Of a stretch of DNA of 64,000 nt, positions 7,772-16,084 are shown one piece after another (the first letter of the stretch is position 1; each line of letters begins with the position of its first letter). The translations under genes and the position numbers were made by a program. Under the pieces are notes generated by a model, which saw only the letters and a program-made list of their open reading frames with translations, had not been told where the DNA came from and searched no databases. The stretch is from an uncultured Eubacteriales bacterium (GTDB lineage Bacteria > Bacillota > Clostridia > HGM11514), in contig CABUMF010000002.1 in NCBI GenBank assembly GCA_902492655.1, positions 1 through 64,000 on the forward strand, read 5' to 3'.

Positions 7772-8773
7772 ATGACATATAAAAAAATTGCGCAATCAGC
7801 GAATGTGTCGCTTTCAACTGTTTCCAAGGCTCTGTCAGGGAGCAAGGAAATTAGTGATGAATTGAGACAAAACATTATTCAAATTGCCAAGGAAATGGGC
7901 TATTTTGAGGGAAAAAGAAAACGGAAAATTGAATACTCTAAATCAGATGCTATAACTATTGCCGTTATTTGTCCGGAAGTAATTTCTCTTTTCTATGCCG
8001 GAGAAATAACTGCCATTAAAAATAAAATTGAGGAATTAGGCGGTCTTTGTGCAGTATATGTATATGATTTTGATGATAAAAAATTAGATAGAATTTTAGA
8101 ACAAATAACGGTACGCAACAGTGCAGACGGTATTATTTTGTTTGAGGAATATTTTAATAGGTCAAATTATTCTATTCCCATGGTTTGCCTGTCTTCTTCG
8201 GAAAATATTCCATATGACACGGTATTCTGCGATACGAATGTTTATATGTCAGATATGATCCGTTATTTAAAGGATTTAGGACATACTGATATAGCGTTTG
8301 TAGGCGAACCCAACACAATGTCAAAATTAGCGGCATATAGAAAAGCTATGAATACATTGGGAATTCCATATACTTCGGAAAATGAATATATCATAAATGC
8401 GAGATTTGAAGAAATCGGGCATCAGGCGGCATTGCAGATTATGCAAAAAAGGAAGATTCCTACAGCTATTATATGTGCATATGACGAAATTGCTTTGAAA
8501 ATGATTGATGATTTTTGCCAATGTGGTATTAAAATACCGGAACAAGTGAGCATCATAGGCATAAATGACATTCCCATGTCCTCTTATGCTCCGATTCCGT
8601 TGACCACCATTCGTATTTTTCAAGAAGAGCAAGGAGCACTTGCCGTTAATTTATTATACGATAAAATTTACGAAAACTCAGATATAACACAGCATATTTC
8701 AATTGGGCATCGACTAATTGAACGGAAATCAGTCGGCAAAGCACCAAAAAATTGTTATATCGAAAGGATTTAA
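7772..8773 (+). CDS. LacI-family transcriptional regulator
   Basis: 333 residues. The N-terminal helix-turn-helix is clear (MTYKKIAQSANVSLSTVSKA), followed by a periplasmic-binding-protein-like sensor domain (TIAVICPEVISLFYAGEI; DLGHTDIAFVGEP; ISIIGINDIPMSSYAPIPLT). The hinge after GYF is GKRKRK and lacks the usual A-x-x-L residue that inserts a Leu at a central CpG, which fits the AT-centred palindromes found at its own promoter and at the glycosidase promoter. It is probably co-transcribed with the permease gene 6 bp downstream. The sugar ligand is unknown. Confidence 0.9.
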   Translation: MTYKKIAQSANVSLSTVSKALSGSKEISDELRQNIIQIAKEMGYFEGKRKRKIEYSKSDAITIAVICPEVISLFYAGEITAIKNKIEELGGLCAVYVYDFDDKKLDRILEQITVRNSADGIILFEEYFNRSNYSIPMVCLSSSENIPYDTVFCDTNVYMSDMIRYLKDLGHTDIAFVGEPNTMSKLAAYRKAMNTLGIPYTSENEYIINARFEEIGHQAALQIMQKRKIPTAIICAYDEIALKMIDDFCQCGIKIPEQVSIIGINDIPMSSYAPIPLTTIRIFQEEQGALAVNLLYDKIYENSDITQHISIGHRLIERKSVGKAPKNCYIERI

Positions 8774-8779
8774 AAGCAC

Positions 8780-9661
8780 ATGGGAACTTTATACATATCT
8801 ATTATTCTGATGTGCCGTATTGTTCAGCATATATGCGGCAAAAATACAAGCAACTCTATAAAAGATATTTCTTGCTTTATTCAATATTGCTCTTACAGTA
8901 ACATATTAAGCAGCATACTCGGACTTTTTCTTATTTTAATTGCACAAAACGGCTTTAATTTTAGCCTTATTACATTATTAATATCTTGTTTTTCGGGAAT
9001 TATGCTTGCTGCATCATCGGGATTTATCTTAGCCGCAATGAAAAGTGGAACGGTTGCGCTTTCATCGCTCTTTAGCACTGCCGGAATTTTGGTTCCGTGT
9101 ATTGCGGGAATTTTCATATTTAACCAACCCATGTCCTACGGGCAGTGGATTGGAATCGCACTGTTTTTTGTTGCCGCATATTTGCTGATTGGAAGCTCCG
9201 CGAAAATATACAGCGGATTTTCTTTAAAAACATTTCTCTTTCTTATAGGCGCCATGCTTGCAAACGGTCTTACCATGCTCTCACAGCAAATGTTTACCTT
9301 CTTTGTGCCCGGCGGAGATGTATCTGTATTTTCATTTTTATCCTTTGGCATTGTCGGTGTTTTTATGCTGCTTTTAACTTTTATTCCGACAAAAGTAAAT
9401 ACAAAAATTCAATATAGGCTGTCGAATAAGCTTTTGATATTGGGAGCACTCTCTGCTGTTTCGGTTTTTATAATTAACCAGCTTGCAACCCTGTCAACAG
9501 CGCTTGTTTCGCCTGCAATTTTATTTGCATTTATAAATGGGGGCAGCACTATAATTGCAGCAATTGTCGCTGCAATCTGCTTCCATGAAAAACTGACATT
9601 GCGCAGTATATTGGGTATTACAATCGGAGTTGTATCCCTGATCATAATAAAAGCATTTTAA
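8780..9661 (+). CDS. DMT/EamA-like membrane permease
   Basis: 293 residues, almost wholly hydrophobic, with about ten predicted membrane segments in two similar halves, the layout of the drug/metabolite transporter superfamily (half motifs VPCIAGIFIFNQPMSYGQWI and AAIVAAICFHEKLTLRSILG). AAAGGA overlapping the end of the regulator gene serves the ATG at 8780. The position between a LacI-type sugar regulator and an intracellular glycosidase suggests export or import of a carbohydrate-related compound, but this family has very diverse substrates. Confidence 0.75.
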   Translation: MGTLYISIILMCRIVQHICGKNTSNSIKDISCFIQYCSYSNILSSILGLFLILIAQNGFNFSLITLLISCFSGIMLAASSGFILAAMKSGTVALSSLFSTAGILVPCIAGIFIFNQPMSYGQWIGIALFFVAAYLLIGSSAKIYSGFSLKTFLFLIGAMLANGLTMLSQQMFTFFVPGGDVSVFSFLSFGIVGVFMLLLTFIPTKVNTKIQYRLSNKLLILGALSAVSVFIINQLATLSTALVSPAILFAFINGGSTIIAAIVAAICFHEKLTLRSILGITIGVVSLIIIKAF

Positions 9662-9705
9662 TTAAGTTATTAATAAACAGAAAAAAGGGATTTAATAGAA
9701 TTTTC

Positions 9706-9718
9706 CGAAAAATTTTCG
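9706..9718. promoter_or_regulatory. 13-bp palindrome, candidate operator (copy 2)
   Basis: CGAAAAATTTTCG, a perfect palindrome around a central A, 12 bp upstream of the -35 of the glycosidase promoter. Same outer bases (TTTCCGAAAA then TTTCG) and spacing as copy 1 at 7685. Confidence 0.6.
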
Positions 9719-9730
9719 CAATTAATTACC

Positions 9731-9759
9731 TTGATACAAAATAGCTTATGTGATATACT
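9731..9759 (+). promoter_or_regulatory. Promoter of the GH39-like glycosidase gene
   Basis: TTGATA (9731-9736), 17-bp spacer, TATACT (9754-9759). A second imperfect inverted repeat, AATAGAAAAT / ATTTCCTATT (9767-9776 and 9783-9792), lies over the likely transcription start and could be another regulatory site. Confidence 0.75.
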
Positions 9760-9823
9760 GTTATATAATAGAAAATCGAGAAATTTCCTATTAGATAAAA
9801 AAATTTAAAACGGAGTGTTGACA

Positions 9824-11134
9824 ATGAACACAGTGAAATTTGATTTGACAAAAGAATGTGGAATTTTCAAAAAACTTAATGCAACCAACGGTGGTCCGTG
9901 GCACAAGCGTCATGCAAACGACCAATGGAGAAGTAATCTTGCCGAATATAAGGCTGCAAGAATACCTTATTCACGCAATCATGATTCAGCGGTACTCACG
10001 ATATACGGCGGTCCCTACAGCCACGATATAACCTGTATTTTTCCGGATTTTAATGCAGATCCGACAGACCCTTCTTCCTATGACTTCGCCTGCACCGATG
10101 AAGCCATTCTTGTTTCGTTGGATGCCGGTACCGAAACATTTTTTCGTCTTGGACAGACTATAGAGCATCAAGTGAAGAAACACGGTACCATTCCACCCGC
10201 TGATTTTAATAAATGGGCAGTTATATGCGAACATATCATCCGTCACTATAATGAGGGCTGGGCAGATGGCTTTAACCTTAATATCGAGTATTGGGAAATA
10301 TGGAATGAACCCGATCTTGACCCTGACGAAAGCACTAACAAGCGTACATGGGGCGGAACCAAGAAAGAGTTTTTTGACCTTTATGAAATTACGGCAAAGC
10401 ATCTTAAAAAGTGCTTTCCCAATCTCAAAATCGGCGGTCCTGCTCTTGCGTTTCGTGAAGATTGGGCTGATGATTTTTTGTATGAGATGCAAAAGAGGGG
10501 AGTAGAGATTGACTTTTTTTCATGGCATATCTATTGTGTTACTCCGGAAGCACTTATAGAAAAATCCAAACGTATAAAGAATTTGCTTACCAAATACGGT
10601 TATGAAAATGCCGAAAGCATACTCAATGAGTGGAATTATGTAAAAGGCTGGGAGGATGAGTATTTGTATTCTATAGAGTCAATTCATTCTCTGAAGAATG
10701 CGGCATTTATTATGTCGTGCATATGCGAAGCTCAGGCATCATCTATAGATATGCTCATGTATTATGACACCCGCCCTTCATGTTTTAATGGCATATTTGA
10801 TTTTTACACGTATAAGCCTCTCAAGGGCTATTACTCTATGTATTGGTACGGTATGTTTTATGATATGAAGGCGTGGATACCTGCGGATAATAAGCTTGAC
10901 AATATATACACGCTGTGCGGCATTGACGAAAACGGTAAGACTATGGCTATTGTAACCTATTACAGCGATGATGACAATGCTCCAAACAAATCGGTTAAAC
11001 TCGATTTTGGCAGATGCGGAAATTATGAAATTTATGCTCTTGACTCCGAAAAGGATGGAGAGCTTGTAGGCACAACCTCAGACCTCACCTTTGATTTGTG
11101 CATACACAGCAGTGTTTTGATAAAAGAAATATAA
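9824..11134 (+). CDS. GH39-like glycoside hydrolase (beta-xylosidase-type)
   Basis: 436 residues, no signal peptide, so intracellular. A clan GH-A barrel: the likely acid/base Glu162 is in EIWNEPD, and the likely nucleophile Glu269 in SILNEWNY. The 107-residue gap and the motifs fit GH39, whose known members act on xylosides or iduronides. A small C-terminal beta domain (about 365-436) follows. The frame opens at GTG 9815, but CGGAG at 9811-9815 serves the ATG at 9824. It has its own promoter with the shared palindrome, so it likely belongs to the neighbouring LacI-type regulon. The substrate cannot be fixed from sequence. Confidence 0.8.
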   Translation: MNTVKFDLTKECGIFKKLNATNGGPWHKRHANDQWRSNLAEYKAARIPYSRNHDSAVLTIYGGPYSHDITCIFPDFNADPTDPSSYDFACTDEAILVSLDAGTETFFRLGQTIEHQVKKHGTIPPADFNKWAVICEHIIRHYNEGWADGFNLNIEYWEIWNEPDLDPDESTNKRTWGGTKKEFFDLYEITAKHLKKCFPNLKIGGPALAFREDWADDFLYEMQKRGVEIDFFSWHIYCVTPEALIEKSKRIKNLLTKYGYENAESILNEWNYVKGWEDEYLYSIESIHSLKNAAFIMSCICEAQASSIDMLMYYDTRPSCFNGIFDFYTYKPLKGYYSMYWYGMFYDMKAWIPADNKLDNIYTLCGIDENGKTMAIVTYYSDDDNAPNKSVKLDFGRCGNYEIYALDSEKDGELVGTTSDLTFDLCIHSSVLIKEI

Positions 11135-11146
11135 TAGATAGGCAAC

Positions 11147-11182
11147 AAACAGCGTAGCGGTCGTAAAACTGCTACGCTGTTT
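11147..11182. terminator. Hairpin terminator between the glycosidase and cotJC
   Basis: Arms 11147-11158 and 11171-11182 (12 bp, perfect) with a 12-nt loop, between two convergent genes. The T-tracts are weak on both strands, so terminator function is likely but not certain. Confidence 0.55.
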
Positions 11183-11221
11183 AACTTTGATCTGCTACGC
11201 ATCGCTTGGCTCAGACGAATT

Positions 11222-11815
11222 TTATTTTTTATCCCCGTATCCGGGAACAGCGATTGATTTTTTGTAAATTGTTTCCTGAACACGGTTCAGTGCTTCGCCA
11301 AAACGCTGGAAGTGGATAATTTCCCTCTCTCTCAAAAATCTCAGAGGATCAATAACATCGGGGTCATCGCACATAGAAATCAAGTATTCATATGTTTTTC
11401 TTGCCTTTTGCTCAGCTGCAAGATCCTCAGTTAAATCGACTATCGGGTCGCCTTTGCTTTGCAAAGCGGCGGCATTAAAGGGATTGCCCGTAGCATCCTG
11501 AGGATATACGCCGAGCCCATGCTCAACAAACCCGGGAGCATATTGCTCACGAAGCTCGCAATCCGAGCTTCCGCGAAGGAGCTGGTGACAAATCGAACCC
11601 ACTATCTCAAGATGCGCAAGTTCTTCCGTACCTATATCATTAAGAAGTCCCTTTGTGTGCGGGCACGGCATAGCAAACCTCTGGCTCAAATACCGAAGTG
11701 ATGCGCCCAATTCGCCGTCCGGTCCGCCGTATTGCGTTATAATAAGCTTTGCAAGCTTGGGGTTAGGATTGCATATTTTTACCGGATATTCAAGCTTTTT
11801 TTCATATGCCCACAT
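11222..11815 (-). CDS. cotJC: Spore coat protein CotJC (manganese-catalase-like)
   Basis: 197 residues of the CotJC / manganese catalase-like ferritin fold. Visible features are MWAYEKKLEYPVKICNPNP, ITQYGGPDGELGASLRYLSQ and the metal-ligand region GTEELAHLEIVG. It is a component of the spore coat or inner spore layers. The ATG at 11815 overlaps the cotJB stop (TGATG) and sits 9 bases after AGGAGG. Upstream ATG 11821 is only 3 bases from it, and the family normally starts MW. Third gene of cotJA-cotJB-cotJC, made late in the mother cell. Confidence 0.93.
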   Translation of the reverse strand: MWAYEKKLEYPVKICNPNPKLAKLIITQYGGPDGELGASLRYLSQRFAMPCPHTKGLLNDIGTEELAHLEIVGSICHQLLRGSSDCELREQYAPGFVEHGLGVYPQDATGNPFNAAALQSKGDPIVDLTEDLAAEQKARKTYEYLISMCDDPDVIDPLRFLREREIIHFQRFGEALNRVQETIYKKSIAVPGYGDKK

Positions 11816-12084
11816 CAGCATCCACCTCCTGTTTTGTCCCAAGGCCACGGATTACACAGCCAATTCCATGTTGTCTGCGATGTCGAGCCTACCGTCAAAG
11901 GTCCGAAATTAGTGGTATAGTTGGTTTTTTCCATATTCGCCTGAGATTGTATTGAATTAAAAAGATTGATTGCACAAACATCCGTAGGGTGTGTGTCGAG
12001 ATAAAGTGACAAATCAATCAACATAAAATCCAAAGCCGCAATATCTGTAAGCATATTATCGCGGCTCATAACACAGTTTTCCAT
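11815..12084 (-). CDS. cotJB: Spore coat protein CotJB
   Basis: 89 residues. The CotJB domain is recognisable from DIAALDFMLIDLSLYLDTHPTD, and the C-terminus ends in a Trp/Cys-rich tail (NWLCNPWPWDKTGGGC). GGAG precedes the ATG at 12084. It sits between cotJA and cotJC, and its stop overlaps the cotJC start by one base, so the two are coupled. CotJB is known as a partner of CotJA and CotJC in spore coat composition. Confidence 0.9.
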   Translation of the reverse strand: MENCVMSRDNMLTDIAALDFMLIDLSLYLDTHPTDVCAINLFNSIQSQANMEKTNYTTNFGPLTVGSTSQTTWNWLCNPWPWDKTGGGC

Positions 12085-12095
12085 AATAGCTCCTT

Positions 12096-12269
12096 TTAGA
12101 TAAGATATTTTGTATATTCATCGACCATTTCAGGGAAAATCGTCCCGTAAGCAAGGCCTGTTTCGGGATCAAATACCTCATTCATGTTCTGAATCGGTAT
12201 AAATACATTTCCGTAACTGAGCGGAAACGAAAGATTTATCATTTCGCACATTTGTCTTTCATCCTGCAT
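12096..12269 (-). CDS. cotJA: Spore coat-associated protein CotJA
   Basis: 57 residues; the CotJA pattern FIPIQNMNEVFDPETGLAYG and GTIFPEMV is clear. The start region contains an 18-bp near-perfect tandem duplication (ATGCAGGAGGAAAGACAA / ATGCAGGATGAAAGACAA). The first copy holds the AGGAGG that serves the second ATG at 12269. An ATG at 12287 would add six residues but has no ribosome site. First gene of the cotJ operon. No confident sigma-E promoter could be picked out upstream. Confidence 0.85.
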   Translation of the reverse strand: MQDERQMCEMINLSFPLSYGNVFIPIQNMNEVFDPETGLAYGTIFPEMVDEYTKYLI

Positions 12270-12339
12270 TTGTCTTTCCTCCTGCATTTGTTTTTCGTTT
12301 TTATTATATTCGGAATATGCGGATATTGTGAGAAACGAA

Positions 12340-12366
12340 AAAAGAGCCGCAATCGGCGGCCCTTTT
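12340..12366 (-). terminator. Terminator after the FAD-dehydrogenase gene
   Basis: Arms 12340-12350 and 12356-12366 pair except for one mismatch. On the minus strand the hairpin is followed by a T6 run. It separates the oxidoreductase pair from the cotJ operon. Confidence 0.8.
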
Positions 12367-12383
12367 GGAAAATCCGTTTTTAT

Positions 12384-13946
12384 TCATTCTGTTAATTTAA
12401 GTCCAAATTTTCTGATTACTTCCTCCGCAATATGTATTCCGTCAACTGCGGCAGAAACAATTCCCCCGGCATATCCGGCGCCCTCTCCGCAAGGATAAAG
12501 CCCCCTGCAAAACGGAGAGCATTTGTTCTCATCCCTCAATATTCTTACAGGCGAGGAGCTTCGGGATTCAACGCCTGTCATCACAGCGTCTGGGCGATCA
12601 AACCCACGAAGTTGTCTTCCCAAATCGGGAATAGCAATTTTAAGCGACTCCGCAACCTCCTTCGGAAGACATTCCCTCAAATCGCAAAGTGTAACCCCGG
12701 GGCTGTACGAAGGCTTGATTTCTCCGAGGCTTCGGCTTTCCCTATCGTTTAAGAAATCACCAACAAGCTGTGCGGGCGCCTTATATCCGCCTCCGCCAAG
12801 CTTATACGCCGCTTCCTCCATTCTTCTTTGAAGCTCCATTCCCCGAAGCGGATTTTCGCTTGAATCCGGCGGGATACCCACAAGCAATGCGCTGTTTGCG
12901 TTTTCGCAATCTCTTGCGAACTCACTCATACCGTTTGTAACAACCATTCCTTCTTCCGATGCCGCCGGAACAACCTCTCCTCCCGGGCACATACAAAAGG
13001 TATAAACTCCTCTGCCTGCCGAATGCGAAACAAGCTTATACGACGCCGCCGGAAGGCTTTTATACTCATCTCCGAAACACGCAAAACCTATATCCTTTTG
13101 AAGATGCTCAATACGAACACCGACAGCAAACGGCTTTTGCTCCATGGGAAAACCCGTGTCAAACAGTGTCTTAAATGTATCTCTTGCGCTATGTCCCACA
13201 GCCAGGACGGCAGCTTCGGTTTTTACATAACCGCCGGAAGAAAAAACACCCTTCAGTCTGCCTTTTTCAATGTCGAAGCCCGTAACCTTGGTTTGAAATC
13301 TGACCTCGCCGCCGAGCGAAATTATGCGATTTCTGATGTTCCTTACCACCCGTTTTAGGTTGTCGGTCCCGATATGCGGCTTTGCAATATAAAGTATTTC
13401 CTCGGGCGCACCGCACCGGACAAAGGTTTCGAGCACAAATCTTGACGCCTTGTCCTTAATTCCGGTTGTCAGCTTTCCGTCAGAAAATGTACCTGCGCCG
13501 CCCTCGCCGAACTGAATATTCGACTCGGTATTCAGTATTCCGAATTGTTTGAGGTTTTCAACATCGTGTATGCGTTCATCAACACATTTTCCCCGCTCCA
13601 AGACAATAGGTCTTGCACCGCTTTCCGCCAAAATCAGAGCGGCAAACATTCCGGCAGGGCCAAAGCCTATTACAACGGGACGGCTTTTAAAATCCGCAGT
13701 CATATACTCATAATGAAACTCGGAAGCCGCCGAAACATCCTTTAATCTTACGTATTTATTCTCATTTTTAACTTCTGCATCCACAGAATACACATATTTT
13801 ATATCTGTTTTTTTACGGGCATCTATTGATTTTTTTGCAATTTTTAAGGACAGTATATCCTTTTCGCTTGCTCCTATTTTTTTAGCAGCCGCCGCTCTTA
13901 TGTTTTCGTCGTGAACAGACAGCTTGATGTTTGAAATTCTAATCAT
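12384..13946 (-). CDS. FAD-dependent dehydrogenase, function unknown
   Basis: 520 residues of the uncharacterised FAD-dependent dehydrogenase family (COG2509 type). An N-terminal ~90-residue region precedes the Rossmann FAD site PVVIGFGPAGMFAALILAES; other features are GEGGAGTFSDGKLTTG and a C-terminal GEGAGYAGGIVSAAVDG FAD-contact motif. The ATG at 13946 has GGAG upstream; the longer open frame overlaps the preceding gene and is not used. It overlaps the upstream oxidoreductase gene by 8 bases, so the two are translated from one message. The substrate is unknown. Confidence 0.85.
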   Translation of the reverse strand: MIRISNIKLSVHDENIRAAAAKKIGASEKDILSLKIAKKSIDARKKTDIKYVYSVDAEVKNENKYVRLKDVSAASEFHYEYMTADFKSRPVVIGFGPAGMFAALILAESGARPIVLERGKCVDERIHDVENLKQFGILNTESNIQFGEGGAGTFSDGKLTTGIKDKASRFVLETFVRCGAPEEILYIAKPHIGTDNLKRVVRNIRNRIISLGGEVRFQTKVTGFDIEKGRLKGVFSSGGYVKTEAAVLAVGHSARDTFKTLFDTGFPMEQKPFAVGVRIEHLQKDIGFACFGDEYKSLPAASYKLVSHSAGRGVYTFCMCPGGEVVPAASEEGMVVTNGMSEFARDCENANSALLVGIPPDSSENPLRGMELQRRMEEAAYKLGGGGYKAPAQLVGDFLNDRESRSLGEIKPSYSPGVTLCDLRECLPKEVAESLKIAIPDLGRQLRGFDRPDAVMTGVESRSSSPVRILRDENKCSPFCRGLYPCGEGAGYAGGIVSAAVDGIHIAEEVIRKFGLKLTE

Positions 13947-15078
13947 CGGCGGCACTCCTTCCGGCAACAATTCCGCTTGCCCACGCCCAATGAAGATTAT
14001 AACCGCCGCAATCACCGTCTACATTAAGCACCTCGCCTGCGGCAAAAAGCCCGGGCACAAGCTTTGATTCAAGGTTGAAATCAAATTCATCCGTCACCGC
14101 ACCGCCCGATGTAACCTGAGCGTTATCCCAACCGTTAAGTCCCAAAAAATCGAACCTGAAATCCTTTATAACCGCCGCCAAAGCATCTAAAGAAGGCTTT
14201 TTTGCACGGGCACAAACAGCTTCGGCAAGACGGCTGTGAAAAATCCCGGTAAACAAATGCTTGGGGTTTCGGTTTCTCAGATGAGGCATCACATTATCAA
14301 ACTGAGGCAAAAGATCAAGCGAAACCGTTATTTCCCCCGAAAGCTTTCCTATTTCCGTAGACAAATTAAAAATAGGTATTCCGGAAAGTCCGTAATCCGC
14401 AAATTGTATTTCGCCGTATTCTTCCTTTATAAGCTTTCCGTCGCATAAAAGCTTAGCATTTGCGAATGCTCGTATTCCCTTAAGTCCCTTCATTTGCCCC
14501 TTTTTGCACTTAAGCTGAACGAGCGAAGGATAAAGCGGTGTAATGCTATGCCCAAACGATGAAAGCAGTTTATAGCCTCCCCCGTCCGCCCCAAGCGTGG
14601 GAGCCGCCTTTCCGCCTGCGGTTATTATAAGCTTATCGGAGCTGAAGCCCGACTTGCTTTCATCTTGAAATGAAAATCTTCCCATTCTTCGCCCTACGCT
14701 TAAAATCGTACAGTCAGTCACGAATTTCACTCCAAGCTCTTCTGCCCGAAATCGCAAAGCGTCAAGAACGCTTGAAGCGTGATTTGAATAGGGGTATATT
14801 CTTCCGTTTTCCACTCTTGTGACAATGCCGCAAGATGAAATAAACTCATCAACATCGGCTTTCCCGAGTATTTCGGAAATAAACGCCTTGTCCCCGTGAA
14901 AATGCGATAAATCACGGTCAACATTTGAAAGATTGCATCTTCCGTTACCGGTTGAAAGGAGCTTTCTGCCGACTCTGTCATTCTTTTCATACACCGTAAC
15001 CTCCGAGCCGTTTTCTGCCGCAGTGATTGCCGCCGTAATGCCCGCCGCACCGCCGCCGATAACCGCTATCCTTTTCAT
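13939..15078 (-). CDS. HI0933/BaiN-type flavoprotein
   Basis: 379-residue flavoprotein of the HI0933-like family: an N-terminal FAD fold (KRIAVIGGGAAGITAAITAA), then GRKLLSTGNGRCNLSN, and a C-terminal FAD motif (GLFAAGEVLNVDGDCGGYN followed by WAWASG). This family is often annotated as NAD(P)/FAD-dependent oxidoreductase. BaiN of bile-acid 7-dehydroxylating clostridia belongs here, but most members have no proven substrate, so no bile-acid role is claimed. The stop codon is TAG. It starts the two-gene operon with the FAD dehydrogenase. Confidence 0.87.
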   Translation of the reverse strand: MKRIAVIGGGAAGITAAITAAENGSEVTVYEKNDRVGRKLLSTGNGRCNLSNVDRDLSHFHGDKAFISEILGKADVDEFISSCGIVTRVENGRIYPYSNHASSVLDALRFRAEELGVKFVTDCTILSVGRRMGRFSFQDESKSGFSSDKLIITAGGKAAPTLGADGGGYKLLSSFGHSITPLYPSLVQLKCKKGQMKGLKGIRAFANAKLLCDGKLIKEEYGEIQFADYGLSGIPIFNLSTEIGKLSGEITVSLDLLPQFDNVMPHLRNRNPKHLFTGIFHSRLAEAVCARAKKPSLDALAAVIKDFRFDFLGLNGWDNAQVTSGGAVTDEFDFNLESKLVPGLFAAGEVLNVDGDCGGYNLHWAWASGIVAGRSAADD

Positions 15079-15235
15079 GCATCAACAGTCCTTTCGTAAG
15101 TCAAATGTTTACAAATAGTATTATACTATAAAAATGCCGAAAATACAATAGGGATTTGATTTTAAAGGCAGCCGTCCCCCCACAGGCGATTTACAGGAAA
15201 CTATAGCCAAATTTGGAGAATTTCGGTGATTTTTG

Positions 15236-15264
15236 TTGACATTTGGCACACACTGTGCTATAAT
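15236..15264 (+). promoter_or_regulatory. Promoter of the DUF6873-like gene
   Basis: TTGACA (15236-15241), 17-bp spacer, TATAAT (15259-15264): fully consensus. The 328-bp gap between genes holds this promoter and then a ~135-nt leader. Confidence 0.88.
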
Positions 15265-15283
15265 TAAGCTATCAAAAAAAGCA

Positions 15284-15339
15284 CCGTGCCGAACTGCAAT
15301 CGGCACGGCTGACATATATATTATCGGCAGTATTTGCCG
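15284..15339 (+). other. Structured 5' leader with two hairpins
   Basis: In the ~135-nt leader, CCGTGCCG (15284-15291) pairs with CGGCACGG (15301-15308), and CGGCA (15325-15329) with TGCCG (15335-15339), followed by a run of A. No known riboswitch class was recognised. Confidence 0.5.
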
Positions 15340-15406
15340 TAAAAAAGGGAAGGTTGAATTCAACAAACTCATTATATGTCAATCTTCCGGAAGAGGTTCT
15401 TATAAA

Positions 15407-16072
15407 ATGGACACTCTTATTGTTTCTCCCGAATCCGGGCTGAAATCCTTTGAGAATTATAACATCGTATATACTTGCGAGAATACGCACATACTTACCT
15501 ACGAGCGTTTTCACGCAGATATGCAGGTTTGCGTGATTGATGACGCTGTTATTGTTCCACCTTGCTTTTTCAATTATTACAAAACTCACTTAAAAAACAA
15601 AAATGTTTTAAAAGGATTGTTAAATCCCTTCGGGCACTACCCGAATTCTGCGGCATATAATGTAGCTGTGGTAAAAAATTATGCGATTTGCAACGAGGAT
15701 ATTGCGGATAAGGTGATAATCGAAAAGCTAAAATCCCTCGGTAAGCAGATTATTAATGTAAAGCAAGGTTATTCCAAATGCTCTGTATGCATAACGGGCG
15801 ACGGAATAATAACATCGGACAAAGGAATATATAATGCGGCGGAAGGTAAAATTCCTTCGCTTCTTATTTCCCCCGGCAATATATCGCTCCCCGGCTGTGA
15901 ATACGGCTTTATCGGGGGTGCATCGGGCTTTGACGGAAGGCTGATTTTTGCCGGAGATATAACAAATCATCCCGATTTTTTAAGAATTGAAAATTTCCTT
16001 AGGGAAACCGAAACCGAATATATTTGTCTTCCCGGAAGCTTGTGCGATTACGGGACTTTGATTTTTTTGTAA
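15407..16072 (+). CDS. DUF6873-like protein (GME/pentein-like fold)
   Basis: 221 residues. It matches what I recall of the DUF6873 family of Clostridia: HYPNSAAYNVAVV, then VKQGYSKCSVCI, YGFIGGASGFDG, and a C-terminal CLPGSLCDYGTL. This arrangement (Asn/His region, a QGY-x-x-C-S segment, a GGASG turn) resembles amidinotransferase/pentein proteins, but no activity is established. The frame is open from 15233, but the ATG at 15407 has a GGAAGAGG site and the upstream part is leader. It leads a likely operon with the YtxC-like gene and gpr, hinting at a sporulation link. Confidence 0.65.
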   Translation: MDTLIVSPESGLKSFENYNIVYTCENTHILTYERFHADMQVCVIDDAVIVPPCFFNYYKTHLKNKNVLKGLLNPFGHYPNSAAYNVAVVKNYAICNEDIADKVIIEKLKSLGKQIINVKQGYSKCSVCITGDGIITSDKGIYNAAEGKIPSLLISPGNISLPGCEYGFIGGASGFDGRLIFAGDITNHPDFLRIENFLRETETEYICLPGSLCDYGTLIFL

Positions 16073-16084
16073 TGAGGTGATTTA

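Noticed and set aside
12288..12340. Possible sigma-E promoter before the cotJ operon
   Set aside because: AT-rich with ATATT-like pieces, but no pair at the right spacing that I could defend.
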